DNA of 64,000 nucleotides from Micromonospora sp. NBC_01699 (GTDB lineage: Bacteria; Actinomycetota; Actinomycetes; Mycobacteriales; Micromonosporaceae): the NCBI RefSeq assembly GCF_036250065.1, contig NZ_CP109199.1, positions 5,456,001 through 5,520,000 on the forward strand, in the 5' to 3' direction. Shown piece after piece: positions 8,544-17,919 of this stretch. The notes under the pieces are model-generated. The model ran no database searches. It saw nothing but the letters and a program-made list of their open reading frames with translations, and was not told where the DNA came from. Every line of letters starts with the position of its first letter. Position 1 is the stretch's first letter. A program made the position numbers and the translations under genes.

Positions 8544-8920
8544 CGGGTCGACCCGGCCGCCGTGGTGGCGGTGGAAACGTCGAGGAGCTGGGACAGGGCG
8601 GCGAGGCGAGCCGGGACGACCCAGTAGTAGACCCATGTGCCCCGGCGCTGGCAGTCGATCAGCCCGGCCTCTCGCAGCACCCTGAGGTGGTGGGAGATCG
8701 TCGGCCCGGTCAGGGTGAACGCGTCGGTCAGCTCGCACACGCACACCTCCCCGCCGGCGCGGGCGGCGATCAGGGACAGCAGCCGTAGCCGGACCGGGTC
8801 GCCGAGGGCCTTGAACCCGCGCGCCAGGCCGGCGGCGGCGTTTTCGGTCAGGGCCTCGGCGACCATCGGGGTGCAGCAGGTCGCGGGGTCGGCGAGGACC
8901 GGCAGCTGTTGTCTAGACAC
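8540..8920 (-). CDS. arsR: ArsR-family metalloregulator
   Basis: A 126-residue winged-helix repressor. The recognition helix (LTGPTISHHLRVLREAGLI) is preceded by the As(III)-sensing pattern EVCVCELTDAF (CxC), and an extra Cys pair (CC at 15-16) lies near the N-terminus. The start is GTG at 8920, with codons that themselves lie within a TCTAGA operator half-site. First gene of arsR-aquaporin-arsC, and divergent from an ArsI/CadI-type gene. It should release the operator when it binds arsenite. Confidence 0.9.
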   Translation of the reverse strand: MSRQQLPVLADPATCCTPMVAEALTENAAAGLARGFKALGDPVRLRLLSLIAARAGGEVCVCELTDAFTLTGPTISHHLRVLREAGLIDCQRRGTWVYYWVVPARLAALSQLLDVSTATTAAGSTR

Positions 8921-8982
8921 CCGTCTAGTTTGACAACCGTCTAAGCAGAGTGCAACTCTCTGTCTAGACGGCTATCTAAACA
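8908..8982. promoter_or_regulatory. ArsR operator region with repeated TCTAG half-sites
   Basis: Between the divergent genes are five related half-sites: GTCTAGAC (8911), CGTCTAG (8922), CGTCTAA (8938), TGTCTAGACG (8961) and TATCTAAAC (8973). They cover the arsR start and run to about 14 bases before the ArsI-like start, so binding would shut both directions. Confidence 0.65.
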
Positions 8983-8995
8983 ATGGAGGTGTGGG

Positions 8996-9481
8996 ATGTC
9001 CCGTATCCAGCTCGCCCTGCGCGTCTCCGACCTGGAAGGGTCGGTCGCGTTCTACTCCAAGCTGTTCGACACCGAGCCGGTCAAGCGGCGGCCCGGCTAC
9101 GCCAACTTCGCCATCGAGGAGCCACCCCTGAAACTGGTCCTGCTCGAAGGCACCCCGGACCAGCCCACCGCCATCGACCACCTCGGCGTCGAGGTGTTCG
9201 ACGGCGCGGAGGTCACCGCCGCCACCGACCGGCTCACCGAGGCTGGCCTGATCACCCTGACCGAAAGTGACACCTCCTGCTGCTACGCCCTCCAGGACAA
9301 GGTCTGGGTCCGCGGCCCCGGCGACGAGCGATGGGAGGTGTACGTGGTCAAGGGCGACTCCGACCAGTACGGCAGGTCCGCCCAGGTCGAGCCCGGCGCC
9401 GACGCCCCCCGTGGCGAACGTGCCGACCGGCAGCGGGCCGCCGGTGCGGGAACGGCCAGCTCCGGCGGCTGCTGCTCGTAG
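8996..9481 (+). CDS. arsI: ArsI/CadI-type vicinal-oxygen-chelate metalloenzyme
   Basis: A 161-residue glyoxalase-fold protein (SRIQLALRVSDLEGSVAFYSKLF). The features expected of the C-As lyase ArsI are present: Gln5, His62 and Glu114 as Fe(II) ligands and the vicinal pair Cys95-Cys96 (DTSCCYAL) that holds trivalent arsenic. About 30 extra C-terminal residues are disordered and end GGCCS, a further thiol pair. ArsI breaks the carbon-arsenic bond of methylarsenite or aromatic arsenicals (known of the family); CadI is the alternative name for cadmium-induced relatives. Divergent from arsR and sharing its operator. Confidence 0.8.
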   Translation: MSRIQLALRVSDLEGSVAFYSKLFDTEPVKRRPGYANFAIEEPPLKLVLLEGTPDQPTAIDHLGVEVFDGAEVTAATDRLTEAGLITLTESDTSCCYALQDKVWVRGPGDERWEVYVVKGDSDQYGRSAQVEPGADAPRGERADRQRAAGAGTASSGGCCS

Positions 9482-9503
9482 CCACCGCGCCGTGGCGTCC
9501 CCT

Positions 9504-9534
9504 CCGCAGGGCCACCCCCGTGCCGGCCCTGCGG
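9504..9534. terminator. Terminator after the ArsI-like gene
   Basis: A perfect 10-bp stem (CCGCAGGGCC / GGCCCTGCGG) with an 11-base loop, 22 bases downstream of the stop codon. Confidence 0.7.
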
Positions 9535-9621
9535 AAGGTACGCCCCTTCACCCGGAGCGCGGGGCCGACCGTCGGACGGTCCACCCCGCCTCCGTACGTA
9601 CCGGACTACTGGATCAGTGGC

Positions 9622-10876
9622 TCAGCAGGGGTCGATGTAGTAGATGTTCGACCAGTTCCGGAGGCCCGGATTGGGGGCCACCGCGCTATTGGCGATCCAC
9701 TGACGGACGCGCCCAGCCGTGTACGACCGTTTCCGCGTCTCGGTACCCAGACCGTCGAGGCGATGCCGGCTGGTGACGACCGTCAGGCAGTGCGTCGATG
9801 CCGGAAGTAGCGGCCGGACCTGATCGGAGGAGGCGGCGTTGTCGAGCAGGATCAGCACGTGCCGGTTCGCGAGCACCGAGCGGTACATGGCCGACGAACA
9901 GCTGACCACCCGGATAGTGCCGGGCGGCCCGGTGGGCCCAGTGCACGGCCAGTGCCGTCTTTCCGATTCCGCCGATTCCACCGATCGTGCAGAGCGCGGC
10001 CACGCCGGATGACGTACCGTCCCCGTCGACCAGGGCGTCAAGGGCCGCAAGGTCCCCCTCCCGGCCGATGAAACCGGGGATGTCACGAGGGAGACGTCGC
10101 GGGGTGCCGGAGGCCGTGTCACCGCCGGTAGGTGTGGGCAACGTCAGTCCCGGGTCGTCGTCGAGGATCCGTCGGTGCAGGCGCCGGAGATCCTGTCCGG
10201 GCTCGACACCGAACTCCTCGACCAGGGCCCGGCGCGCGACCCGGTACGCCTCCAGGGCTTCCGTTCGTCTACCCGCGCGGGTCAGGGCCAGCATGAACAG
10301 TTCGATGCCGTGCTCCCGGGTCGGGAACTCCCGGACCAGTTCGGCCAGCAGACCCACCACACGCAGATGCTCACCCGCGGCCAGTTCGGCTTCGACGCGC
10401 CGTTCGAACGCGGCGAGCCGGTTCTCCTCCAGGCCGCGCCCGAGTCGTTGGCGAAGCTCCTCGTTCGCGACGCCGGCCAGCAGCGGGCCCTGCCACAGTT
10501 CGAGGGCTGCCGCCAAGGCGTACGCGCGGGTCGCCGGGTCGGCGATCGTGCTCGTACGCTCCACCTCGGCGGTGAACCGGTGCAGATCGACCGCCGCCGG
10601 GTCCACATCGATCAGATAGCCCGCGTGCCGGGTGAGGATGCGCACGCCGTACGGAGCGAGCCGCCGCCTCAGCCGGGCAACGTACGTGTGGAGAGTGGCC
10701 CGACGCTCCGCCGCCTCGGCGTCCTGCCACAGCAACTCGATCAGGCGCTCCGCCAGCACTACCCGGCCCGGCTCCAACAGCAGCAGTCCCAGCAGGCAGC
10801 GCTCCTGTCGGCGGCCCAGCTCGACCGGGCTGCCCCGGTGGCTGGCCGCAACCTTCCCGAGCACCTGAAACTCCAC
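9622..10876 (-). pseudogene. Broken SARP/AfsR-type regulator (BTAD plus decayed NB-ARC)
   Basis: The frame opening at GTG 10876 encodes a SARP DNA-binding domain (MEFQVLGKVAASHRGSPVEL, about residues 1-90), a bacterial transcriptional activation domain (about 95-240) and the start of an NB-ARC ATPase (Walker A as GGIGGIGKTALAVHWAHRAA). After GQLFV at about residue 325 the homology stops and the frame runs on as unrelated sequence to 9686. Homology resumes in another frame (9622-10122) with LANRHVLILLDNAASSDQVRPLLP, the Walker B region. A full-length protein would have about 25-30 residues between these points, so a small deletion with frame change is inferred. The ARC and TPR parts are absent, and the gene is probably dead. 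Its intact paralogue lies immediately upstream. Confidence 0.7.
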
Positions 10877-10942
10877 GCGGCGCAGCGTAGCCGAGCCCCG
10901 GTCGCACCCGATGACGGCGCTGAATCAGGTTCTCGCGGCCGG

Positions 10943-13756
10943 CTACTGCCCGCCCTCACCGACGCCGTGGGTCGCAGGACGCTGGTCGGTCGGGTTGAGT
11001 TTGGCTCGCACCGCCTCGGCGTCGGGGTGTTGGAGCTCCTCAAGGATCACGAGCGCCTGGTGCCAGGCTGTTCGGGCGGCCGGAAGGTCGGCCGCGGCGG
11101 CGCAAGCGTCACCACGGTGGGTCAACACGGCGGACTCGCTGTAGCGGTCGCCGAACTGCCGGAGGTACTCAACGCTGCGGTCGAAGCAACGGATGGCCTC
11201 GTCGTAGTCACCGAGCTGCTGGTTGGCGCAGCCGATGCTGTCCAGGGTGAACGCCTGGCCGAGTCCGTCGCCGAGGGCCTCCAACATGGACAGTGCCTTT
11301 TGGCACAGGTTGCGGGCGAGGTCGTGCTCGCCCAGTTGGGTGTGGGCCCAGCCGGCGGCGTTCAGGGCCTTGGCCTCGTCGTGCTGCTGGCCGGATCGAC
11401 GGAATGCGTCGATGGCCAGTTCGGCGTAGTGCAGGGACTCGCGGTGCTGCCGGCGGCGGTCGTTGACCATGCCGATGCCCAGGTAGGCTTTGCCCAGTCC
11501 CACGAGATCGTCGATTTCCCGGCTGAGGATGGCCGATCGCTCCATGTCGGCCAGGGCGTCGTCGAGACGGTCCAGCAGGGTGAACGCGTTGGCCCGCTCG
11601 CGCAGAGCGGTTGCCTCGGCCTCGTTGTCGCCGGTCCGCCGGGCGGCGGTGCTCCCACTCGTCGCCGCTCTGACCAGGTCGTCCCAGTGCGCCGAGACCA
11701 TGAAGAAGCCCGACAGCGCCCAGGCGAGTCGTGCTGCCGGGCGGTCGAGGCCGTTCCCGGCCGCCAGGTCGACCGCGGCCAGCAGCGCCTGATGCTCGCC
11801 CTCGAACCAGGCGAAGGCCCCGGCCCGCGCGGACAGCGTGGGGAGGATGACCTGCGCCAACGGTTCGGTCCACGACATTGCCATCCGGGCCGGGTTGATG
11901 AGCCGGGCCGCCGTGTACGCCGCCTGCATGTAATGGTCGACGAGGCGGGCGATGGCCGCCTGGCGTTCGGCGAGCGGGTCGGTGTGCCCGGCGGTCTCGC
12001 GGGCGTACGACCGCATGAGGTCGTGCATCTCATACCTGCCGTCGGTCCGTTTCACGACCAGGGCGGCCTCGGCCAGCTCGGCCAGCGGGTCCTGTAGCCG
12101 TGCCCGGGTGAGGCCGACGAGACTCGCGGCCGCGTCGGCCGAGATGTCGGGCGCGGTGTGCAGTCCGAGCAGCCGGAACAGACGTGCGGCGGTGTCGGTG
12201 AGGGCGTGGTACGACCACGAGAACACGGCGCGTACGTCGGTCAGGGGATCGCCCGTGGTGAGGATGTCCAACCGCTGGGCCGAATCGTGGAGCCCGGCGC
12301 TGACCTCCCGCAGCGACAGCTGAGGACGGGTTGCCGCGCGGGCTGCCACCACCGTCAGACCGATCGGCAGTCCCGCGCAGGCGGCCACGATCTGCTCGAC
12401 CGCTTCCGGCTCGGCCAGCAGGCGGGCCCGCCCCATCCGCGTCGACAGCAGTGCCCACGCCTCCACGTCGTCCATCGGCGTCAGCACGATGGGCCAGGCA
12501 CCCTGTGAGGCGACCAGCCCGGCGAGGGTGTCCCGGCTGGTCACCATCACCAGACTGGTGGCCGCGCCCGGCAGCAGGGGACGGACGTGCATGGTGTCAC
12601 GGGCATTGTCCAGAACGACCAGGAACCGCCGCCCGGCGAGCTTGCTGCGGAACAACGCGGCCCGCGCATCCAGGCCGTGCGGAATCCGCTCCGAGGAGAC
12701 GCCCAGGGCCTCCAGGAAGCTCATCAGCACGTCACCCGGCAATGCCGCCGCCCCGCCCGGGTCGAACCCACGCAGGTTCGCGTACAGCTGACCGTCCGGA
12801 AACTGGTCGGCGATCTGATGGGCCCAGTGGACCGCGAACGAGGTCTTGCCGATGCCGGCCATTCCGCCGATCGCGGTGACCACCACGGAGCGACCCGGCA
12901 GGGCGTACGTGCGGATGGCCTCGATCTCGGCCGACCGACCGACGAACGCCGGGAGGTCGGCCGGGAGCTGAGCCGGCCTGGGGAGCTCCTCCGTCGTGCG
13001 GGGTGCCACATGCAGCGGCCGCAGCACCACATCTCGGGCAGAGGCCAACTCGCCGCCCGGATCGAGGCCCAGGTCGTCGCGCAGCCGATCCCGGACCGCG
13101 TCGAACCGAGCCAGCGCGTCCCGCTGGCGGCCGACCAGGGCCAGCAGGCTCACCAGCCGGGCCTGAAGCGGTTCGTCCAGAATCGCCCGATCTGCGGCGA
13201 GTTCGACGAGGGGCAGCAACTCGTCGTCGCGAGCCGCCAGGGCGACATCGGCCGCCTCGCGGGCCGCGACGACGTACTCGCGCTCGATCGCGGTGAAGAA
13301 CGGCCTCTCGCGCGCTTCGGCTCCGATCCCGTCGGCGACCGGGCCGTGCCACAGCTGCAAGGCCCGAGCGTAGGACTGCGCGGCCACGCCGCGTGATGCG
13401 CGGGCGCGGGCCACCAGGTCGCGGAACTGGAGCAGGTCCGCGCTGTCGGCGTCGACCCGGAGTCGGTATCCACCGCCGCCGCGCACGAGCCAGCTGCCTT
13501 CCTCGCGTGGGCCGAGCTCAGGCTCCAGCGCCCGGCGCAACTGCCCGATCATCCGGTGCACGGTGTTCAGGGCCGAATCGGGTGGATCGCGCCACCACAG
13601 GACGTCCACTATCTGAGTTATCGGCACCGGCTGGTCGGGATGAGCGAGCAGCACCGCCAGAACCGCCCGCTGCTGGGGCGGACCCAGCTCGACGTCCTCG
13701 CCATTGCGCCACGCCCGCACCGGGCCCAGCAGGCTGAACCGCAACCGTCCCCGCAC
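10943..13756 (-). CDS. SARP-family regulator with NB-ARC and TPR domains (AfsR-like)
   Basis: A 937-residue STAND regulator. Residues about 1-100 are the OmpR-like winged helix (LRFSLLGPVRAWRNGEDVEL), 100-245 the BTAD domain and 265-520 an NB-ARC ATPase with Walker A IGGMAGIGKTSFAVHWAH and Walker B RRFLVVLDNARD. The C-terminal third has TPR-like repeats (for example LNAAGWAHTQLGEHDLARNLCQKAL). AfsR-like proteins activate secondary-metabolite or developmental promoters. The start is GTG at 13756 with only a weak GGGTGG ribosome site. It lies just upstream of the broken paralogue (10876) on the same strand, and at the downstream side of the SDR/hydrolase block. Target unknown. Confidence 0.9.
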   Translation of the reverse strand: MRGRLRFSLLGPVRAWRNGEDVELGPPQQRAVLAVLLAHPDQPVPITQIVDVLWWRDPPDSALNTVHRMIGQLRRALEPELGPREEGSWLVRGGGGYRLRVDADSADLLQFRDLVARARASRGVAAQSYARALQLWHGPVADGIGAEARERPFFTAIEREYVVAAREAADVALAARDDELLPLVELAADRAILDEPLQARLVSLLALVGRQRDALARFDAVRDRLRDDLGLDPGGELASARDVVLRPLHVAPRTTEELPRPAQLPADLPAFVGRSAEIEAIRTYALPGRSVVVTAIGGMAGIGKTSFAVHWAHQIADQFPDGQLYANLRGFDPGGAAALPGDVLMSFLEALGVSSERIPHGLDARAALFRSKLAGRRFLVVLDNARDTMHVRPLLPGAATSLVMVTSRDTLAGLVASQGAWPIVLTPMDDVEAWALLSTRMGRARLLAEPEAVEQIVAACAGLPIGLTVVAARAATRPQLSLREVSAGLHDSAQRLDILTTGDPLTDVRAVFSWSYHALTDTAARLFRLLGLHTAPDISADAAASLVGLTRARLQDPLAELAEAALVVKRTDGRYEMHDLMRSYARETAGHTDPLAERQAAIARLVDHYMQAAYTAARLINPARMAMSWTEPLAQVILPTLSARAGAFAWFEGEHQALLAAVDLAAGNGLDRPAARLAWALSGFFMVSAHWDDLVRAATSGSTAARRTGDNEAEATALRERANAFTLLDRLDDALADMERSAILSREIDDLVGLGKAYLGIGMVNDRRRQHRESLHYAELAIDAFRRSGQQHDEAKALNAAGWAHTQLGEHDLARNLCQKALSMLEALGDGLGQAFTLDSIGCANQQLGDYDEAIRCFDRSVEYLRQFGDRYSESAVLTHRGDACAAAADLPAARTAWHQALVILEELQHPDAEAVRAKLNPTDQRPATHGVGEGGQ

Positions 13757-13998
13757 CGTTAAGCCACCCAGCCGACTCCAGGACCGCCACCGGTGGCTGT
13801 CGAACCATCACGATAGTCCAACCCGAGTTCGTCGACCCAGCCCGCTCCAACCAACATTTCACCTGGTGGCGGCCTTACCGTCGCCGCTCGACCAAACGCC
13901 GACCCCGGGCTGTGCGGAGTTGGGACAAGCACGGCATCGGACCGGCCATGATCCAGGAGTTCGCCGGCCGCCCACGCGACCGGCTCACCCCCGCCGCA

Positions 13999-14787
13999 TC
14001 AGAGGGTGGGTTTCATGCCGCCGTCGATGAGGATGTCGGCGCCGGTGATGTTGGAGGCGCGTTCGCTGGCGAGGAGGAGGACGAGGTCGGCGACTTCCTC
14101 CGGGCGGGTGAAGCGGCCGGTTACGGCGTCTGCGGCGGCCCGCTCGGCAACAGCGGCCGGATCGATGCCTTGGGCTTGGCCGAGGGTCGCGGCGACGCCC
14201 TGGTCACCGAGCCAGAGCGCGGTGGACACGGGTCCGGGGCTGACCGTGTTGATGCGAATTCCGCGTGAACCATATTCCTTGGACAGCGCCTTGCTGACGT
14301 TGAGCAATGCGGCTTTGGCGGCGCTGTAGTCGATGACGAGCGGGTCGGGCAGCGTGGCGTTGATCGAGGCGATGGTGATGATGTTGCCGCCGCCACGGGT
14401 GATCAGGTGTGGCAGCGCGGCCCGGATGGTCCGGACAGCGGTGAGCAGGTTGATGGTGAGTGTGTTCGCCCAGTCCTCATCCGTGATGCTCAGGAACCCG
14501 CTGGTACGTGGGGTGACGGCGCCGACATTGTTGACGACGATGTCGAGTCCGCCGAACGAGCTGACCGCGGCGTCGATCAGCCGGCCGGGTCCGCCCGGGG
14601 TGGTGAGGTCGATCTGTTCCGGCCGCACCTGGTGGTGTTGTGCCAGTTCGACGATGTCGGTGGTGAGTTCACGGGCGCCGGCGACCACCCGGACGCCCTC
14701 GCCGGCGAGGGCCTGCGTGATGGCGAGCCCGATGCCTCGGCTGGCACCGGTGACGACGGCTACCTTGCCGGCCAGGTTCAGATCCAC
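13999..14787 (-). CDS. Short-chain dehydrogenase/reductase (SDR)
   Basis: A 262-residue classical SDR. It has the cofactor motif TGASRGIGLA (about residues 14-23), NNVGAV in the NNAG position, catalytic Ser in ITIASINATL and the active pair in YSAAKAAL (YxxxK). It begins with GTG at 14787, with AAAGG 8 bases upstream. Last gene of a five-gene minus-strand block of SDRs and alpha/beta hydrolases; gaps of 40-260 bases mean it may not be a single transcript. Substrate not identifiable. Confidence 0.85.
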   Translation of the reverse strand: MDLNLAGKVAVVTGASRGIGLAITQALAGEGVRVVAGARELTTDIVELAQHHQVRPEQIDLTTPGGPGRLIDAAVSSFGGLDIVVNNVGAVTPRTSGFLSITDEDWANTLTINLLTAVRTIRAALPHLITRGGGNIITIASINATLPDPLVIDYSAAKAALLNVSKALSKEYGSRGIRINTVSPGPVSTALWLGDQGVAATLGQAQGIDPAAVAERAAADAVTGRFTRPEEVADLVLLLASERASNITGADILIDGGMKPTL

Positions 14788-14868
14788 AATGGAGCCTTTC
14801 TCGGGTGGGCCGCTCGGTGGAGGTCGGCCGCCAGTTCGGCGACCGGCCTCGTGGTCGTGGGGCAGTGC

Positions 14869-15876
14869 TCAGCCCAGGAACCTCAGCAGGAGCTGCGTCA
14901 TCTCGGCCGGCTGTTCTTCATAGATCCAGTGGCCGCTGTTGTCGACAAGGGCGCCGGTGACGTTGGTGGCGTACCGGGCAACCTGGGTGGGGACGAAGTC
15001 GCGGAGGCTGCCGCTGGCGCCGATGGCGAGCACCGGCATGGTGAGCTTGGTGTTGATATTGACGGCGTTGTCGACGATATCCTGATCGAAGGTTCGGAAG
15101 TATTCGAAGCTGGCCCGTAGGTGGGCCGGGTCGCGTAGATAGCGGGCGAACTCGTTGACCTCGGCCGGTCCGATTCCGTTCTTCTGTACTTCCAGCGAGT
15201 CGGTGAACAGCTGAACCCAGAGAGCTTCGCGGCCTCGGATGAGTTGTTCGGGCAGGCCGTTGGTGAGGTTGAAGTACCCGAAGTTCCAGGCGGCCGGGCC
15301 GTCGGCGGTCAACGACGCGAACGTATAGATGCTGGGGTCGGGAATGGGCGCCTCGCTGAGCACGAGCTTGTCGACATCGGTGGGGTGGGCGGCGGCGTAG
15401 GCGTAGGCGACCATGGAGCCGATGTCGTGGCCGACCAGGCGGATGTGGTGGCTCAAGCCGAGCTTGGTAAGGAGGCCATGGATGTCGGCGGCGAGTGTCA
15501 ACTTGTCGTAGCCGGCGGCGGGGGCGTCGCTCCGGCCCGAGCCGGGCAGGTCGGGAGCGATCACGGTGTAGTGGGCGGCCAGGGCCGGGAGGACCTTCCG
15601 CCAGGTGTACCAGGTCTCGGGGAATCCGTGCAGCAGTACGAGCGTCGGTCCGTGTCCGCCTCGGACATAGTTGATCCGGATGCCGTTGACGACCTCCTTC
15701 TGCTCGCTGAAGCCGGCGGGGATCCGTGCGGTGTCCGGATGGGTGGACGTGCCCGTCATGCCGGTGGCTTGCACGGTGTTGGCGGATCCGAGCGGGAGAA
15801 GCCCGATGGTCAGGGCGCAGAGCGCGGTGGCGATGGCCCGTGACCAGCGCCCGGTGCGGTGAGCGGGGAGTCGCAT
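14869..15876 (-). CDS. Secreted alpha/beta hydrolase, epoxide-hydrolase-like
   Basis: A 335-residue protein with a Sec-type signal peptide (about residues 1-37, ending near NTVQA). The fold is an alpha/beta hydrolase with the oxyanion motif LLHGFPETWYTWRKVLP and nucleophile elbow VGHDIGSMVAY, where the nucleophile is Asp. Asp plus the HGFPETW motif is typical of epoxide hydrolases and haloalkane dehalogenases. The C-terminal His is in VDNSGHWIYEEQP. The start ATG at 15876 has AGGAG 5 bases upstream. Export of an epoxide-hydrolase-like protein is uncommon. Confidence 0.8.
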   Translation of the reverse strand: MRLPAHRTGRWSRAIATALCALTIGLLPLGSANTVQATGMTGTSTHPDTARIPAGFSEQKEVVNGIRINYVRGGHGPTLVLLHGFPETWYTWRKVLPALAAHYTVIAPDLPGSGRSDAPAAGYDKLTLAADIHGLLTKLGLSHHIRLVGHDIGSMVAYAYAAAHPTDVDKLVLSEAPIPDPSIYTFASLTADGPAAWNFGYFNLTNGLPEQLIRGREALWVQLFTDSLEVQKNGIGPAEVNEFARYLRDPAHLRASFEYFRTFDQDIVDNAVNINTKLTMPVLAIGASGSLRDFVPTQVARYATNVTGALVDNSGHWIYEEQPAEMTQLLLRFLG

Positions 15877-15970
15877 ACTGGCTCCTGAACGATTGTCAGT
15901 CTCGAAGGTCGTCGCGTGGTGGACCGCCCGGGAGTGTGCCCGCGCGGTGGCGCGGGCCCACTCGGATCGG

Positions 15971-16804
15971 TCAGGTGGTGGCGCGGGCGGCGGTGACGAT
16001 GAGGTCGGTCACGGCGTCCGGCTTGGTCAGCATGGCCAGGTGCGGGGCGCGAACCTGGACGATCTGGCTGTGCGCGCGTTGCGCCATGCTGAGCTGTACC
16101 GCGGGCGGGAGGATCTGATCGTTGGTCCCGACCAGGTACCAGCTGGGCAGCGTCTTCCAGGCCGCGGTGACCGAGGGTTCGGTCAGGGCGCTCAGGGTGA
16201 TGGGTCGTTGGGCCGCCGCGAGTTCGGCGCTGATCGGGGCGGGCAGGCCGCCGGCGAACAGGTTCGGGAACAGTGCGGTCTTGATGTAGAGGTCGACGTC
16301 GCCGGCCGGGGCGCCGGGGTATGCGACGAAGTCGAACAGGGCGTTGGGATCGCCGCCGCCGCCGAGCAGGCCGAGGATGGTGTCGCCCTGGTCGGGTACG
16401 AACGCGTCGACGTAGACCAGGGCCTTCACGTCCGGGTCGGACAGGGCGGCATTGGTGACGACGGCGCCGCCGTAGGAGTGTCCGACCAGGATGACCGGCC
16501 CGGAGGTGTGCTGCTGGAGGTAGGCGCTGAGGTAGGCGGTGTCACTGCCGAGGCCGCGCAGCGGGTTCGGTTCGACCAGGACGGGGTAACCGCGTCGCTG
16601 CAACTGGGTGGCGACGGGAGCCCAACTGGATCCGTCGGCCCAGGCGCCGTGAACGAGCACGATGGTTGGCTTCGGTGAGTTGCCGTGGTCGCGGGTGGAG
16701 TGGGTCGGGCTGGCGACGGCGACGGCGGTGGGTATGACGATGGCGAGCGCGGCCAACGCGGCGGTGACAATGATGGTGCGGGTACGGCGTCTGGTGCTGG
16801 ACAT
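15971..16804 (-). CDS. Secreted alpha/beta hydrolase
   Basis: A 277-residue hydrolase with an N-terminal signal segment (basic RRRTRT, then a hydrophobic run to about residue 31). It shows the motif IVLVHGAWADGSSWAPVATQL and nucleophile elbow VGHSYGGAVVTNAAL (catalytic Ser), with a C-terminal His in VRAPHLAMLTKPD. It resembles the esterase-like EstC/pyrethroid-hydrolase group. The start has GGAGA 7 bases upstream. It lies 94 bases upstream of the epoxide-hydrolase-like gene on the same strand. Substrate unknown. Confidence 0.8.
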   Translation of the reverse strand: MSSTRRRTRTIIVTAALAALAIVIPTAVAVASPTHSTRDHGNSPKPTIVLVHGAWADGSSWAPVATQLQRRGYPVLVEPNPLRGLGSDTAYLSAYLQQHTSGPVILVGHSYGGAVVTNAALSDPDVKALVYVDAFVPDQGDTILGLLGGGGDPNALFDFVAYPGAPAGDVDLYIKTALFPNLFAGGLPAPISAELAAAQRPITLSALTEPSVTAAWKTLPSWYLVGTNDQILPPAVQLSMAQRAHSQIVQVRAPHLAMLTKPDAVTDLIVTAARATT

Positions 16805-16847
16805 GGTGGTCTCCGGATCTTCTTTTACGAGGATGTGCGGCGAGGAC

Positions 16848-17660
16848 TCAGAGTGCGCGGGAAACGTTTTTGTCCAACCAGGACAGTGTGGCGTCGGCTA
16901 CGGTGCGCCATCCGCTGTCGATGGTCAGGGAGTGGGCCCGGTCGGGGAAATCCATGATCTCGGTGACGGCCGCGGAGTGCCGGTACTGCTTGAGGGTGGC
17001 CTTGGTGACCGACTCGGGAACGGTGTGGTCTTTGCCGCCCATCATGAGCAGCAGCGGGCCGCGTACCTCGTTGGCGGTGTCGACCGCAGCCGGTGAATGC
17101 GGGTTGAAGTTGGCGGCGGCCGCCTCGAACAGGGGCTTGCCGGGGGCCGGGATCGTCCAGCGGGTGAACAGTTCGTCGGATTCCTGCTCGGAGATGGCGT
17201 TGCCGAACGCGAACCTGAACTGTTGCGCGGTCAGGGACACCGCGTGGTGCACGTTGCCGGGGTTCTTGAACACCGGCAGGGTGGCTCGCAGGGCGGATAT
17301 GGGTAGCGGGAGGACGCCCTTGATCTGGGCCGCGTCGATCGCCACCGCCGCGGCGGCCAAGTCCTGGCCGAGCAGCTTCTGGGCGATCATGCCGCCGAAC
17401 GAATGTCCGACAAGGATCGGCCGCGTGTCGAGGTTGGCGATGATTTTTGTGTAGTGCTCGACGACGTCGTCGATGCCGTGGTTGGCGATGGCCTCCGGGT
17501 TGGCCCTGGATTCCTCGACGGTGGCTCCATCGCCCGGCCAGCCGGGGGCGATTGGCTGATAGCCGTGTTCACGGAACAATTCGACCCATGGGTTCCACGA
17601 GGTGGCGTGCAGCCACAGACCATGAATGAAAACAACCGGGGTGGCAGCGGAAGTGGCCAT
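16848..17660 (-). CDS. Alpha/beta hydrolase
   Basis: A 270-residue cytosolic hydrolase with oxyanion motif VVFIHGLWLHATSWNPWVELF, nucleophile elbow LVGHSFGGMIAQKLL (Ser), acid loop MMGGKDHTVPESV and His in FPDRAHSLTID. I chose ATG 17660 because AAAGGA lies about 6 bases upstream; an open frame extends further upstream but has no such site. It lies 43 bases upstream of the next hydrolase and shares its strand. The family includes perhydrolase/esterase-like and haloperoxidase-like enzymes; substrate unknown. Confidence 0.8.
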   Translation of the reverse strand: MATSAATPVVFIHGLWLHATSWNPWVELFREHGYQPIAPGWPGDGATVEESRANPEAIANHGIDDVVEHYTKIIANLDTRPILVGHSFGGMIAQKLLGQDLAAAAVAIDAAQIKGVLPLPISALRATLPVFKNPGNVHHAVSLTAQQFRFAFGNAISEQESDELFTRWTIPAPGKPLFEAAAANFNPHSPAAVDTANEVRGPLLLMMGGKDHTVPESVTKATLKQYRHSAAVTEIMDFPDRAHSLTIDSGWRTVADATLSWLDKNVSRAL

Positions 17661-17919
17661 GACATTCCTTTCGGATGGCCCGCGCACGATGCACGGGTGG
17701 AAAAGGCGCGGGAACCGGGGTCTCCGAGGCGTGGAACCCCGCTCGGATGCCATGGACCTGTGCCCGGCTGGTGGCGGCGTTCCCAGCTGATCGCCGAGGA
17801 CTGCCGATACCGTAGGCCGAGCGTTGTGGGCAAAGAGTGGACGCGGTCCGCGACCGCTCGACCGAGCACGGGTACGGCGGAGGCTGCCGGCCCCACCGGG
17901 GCGGGACCGGCAGCTTCCG

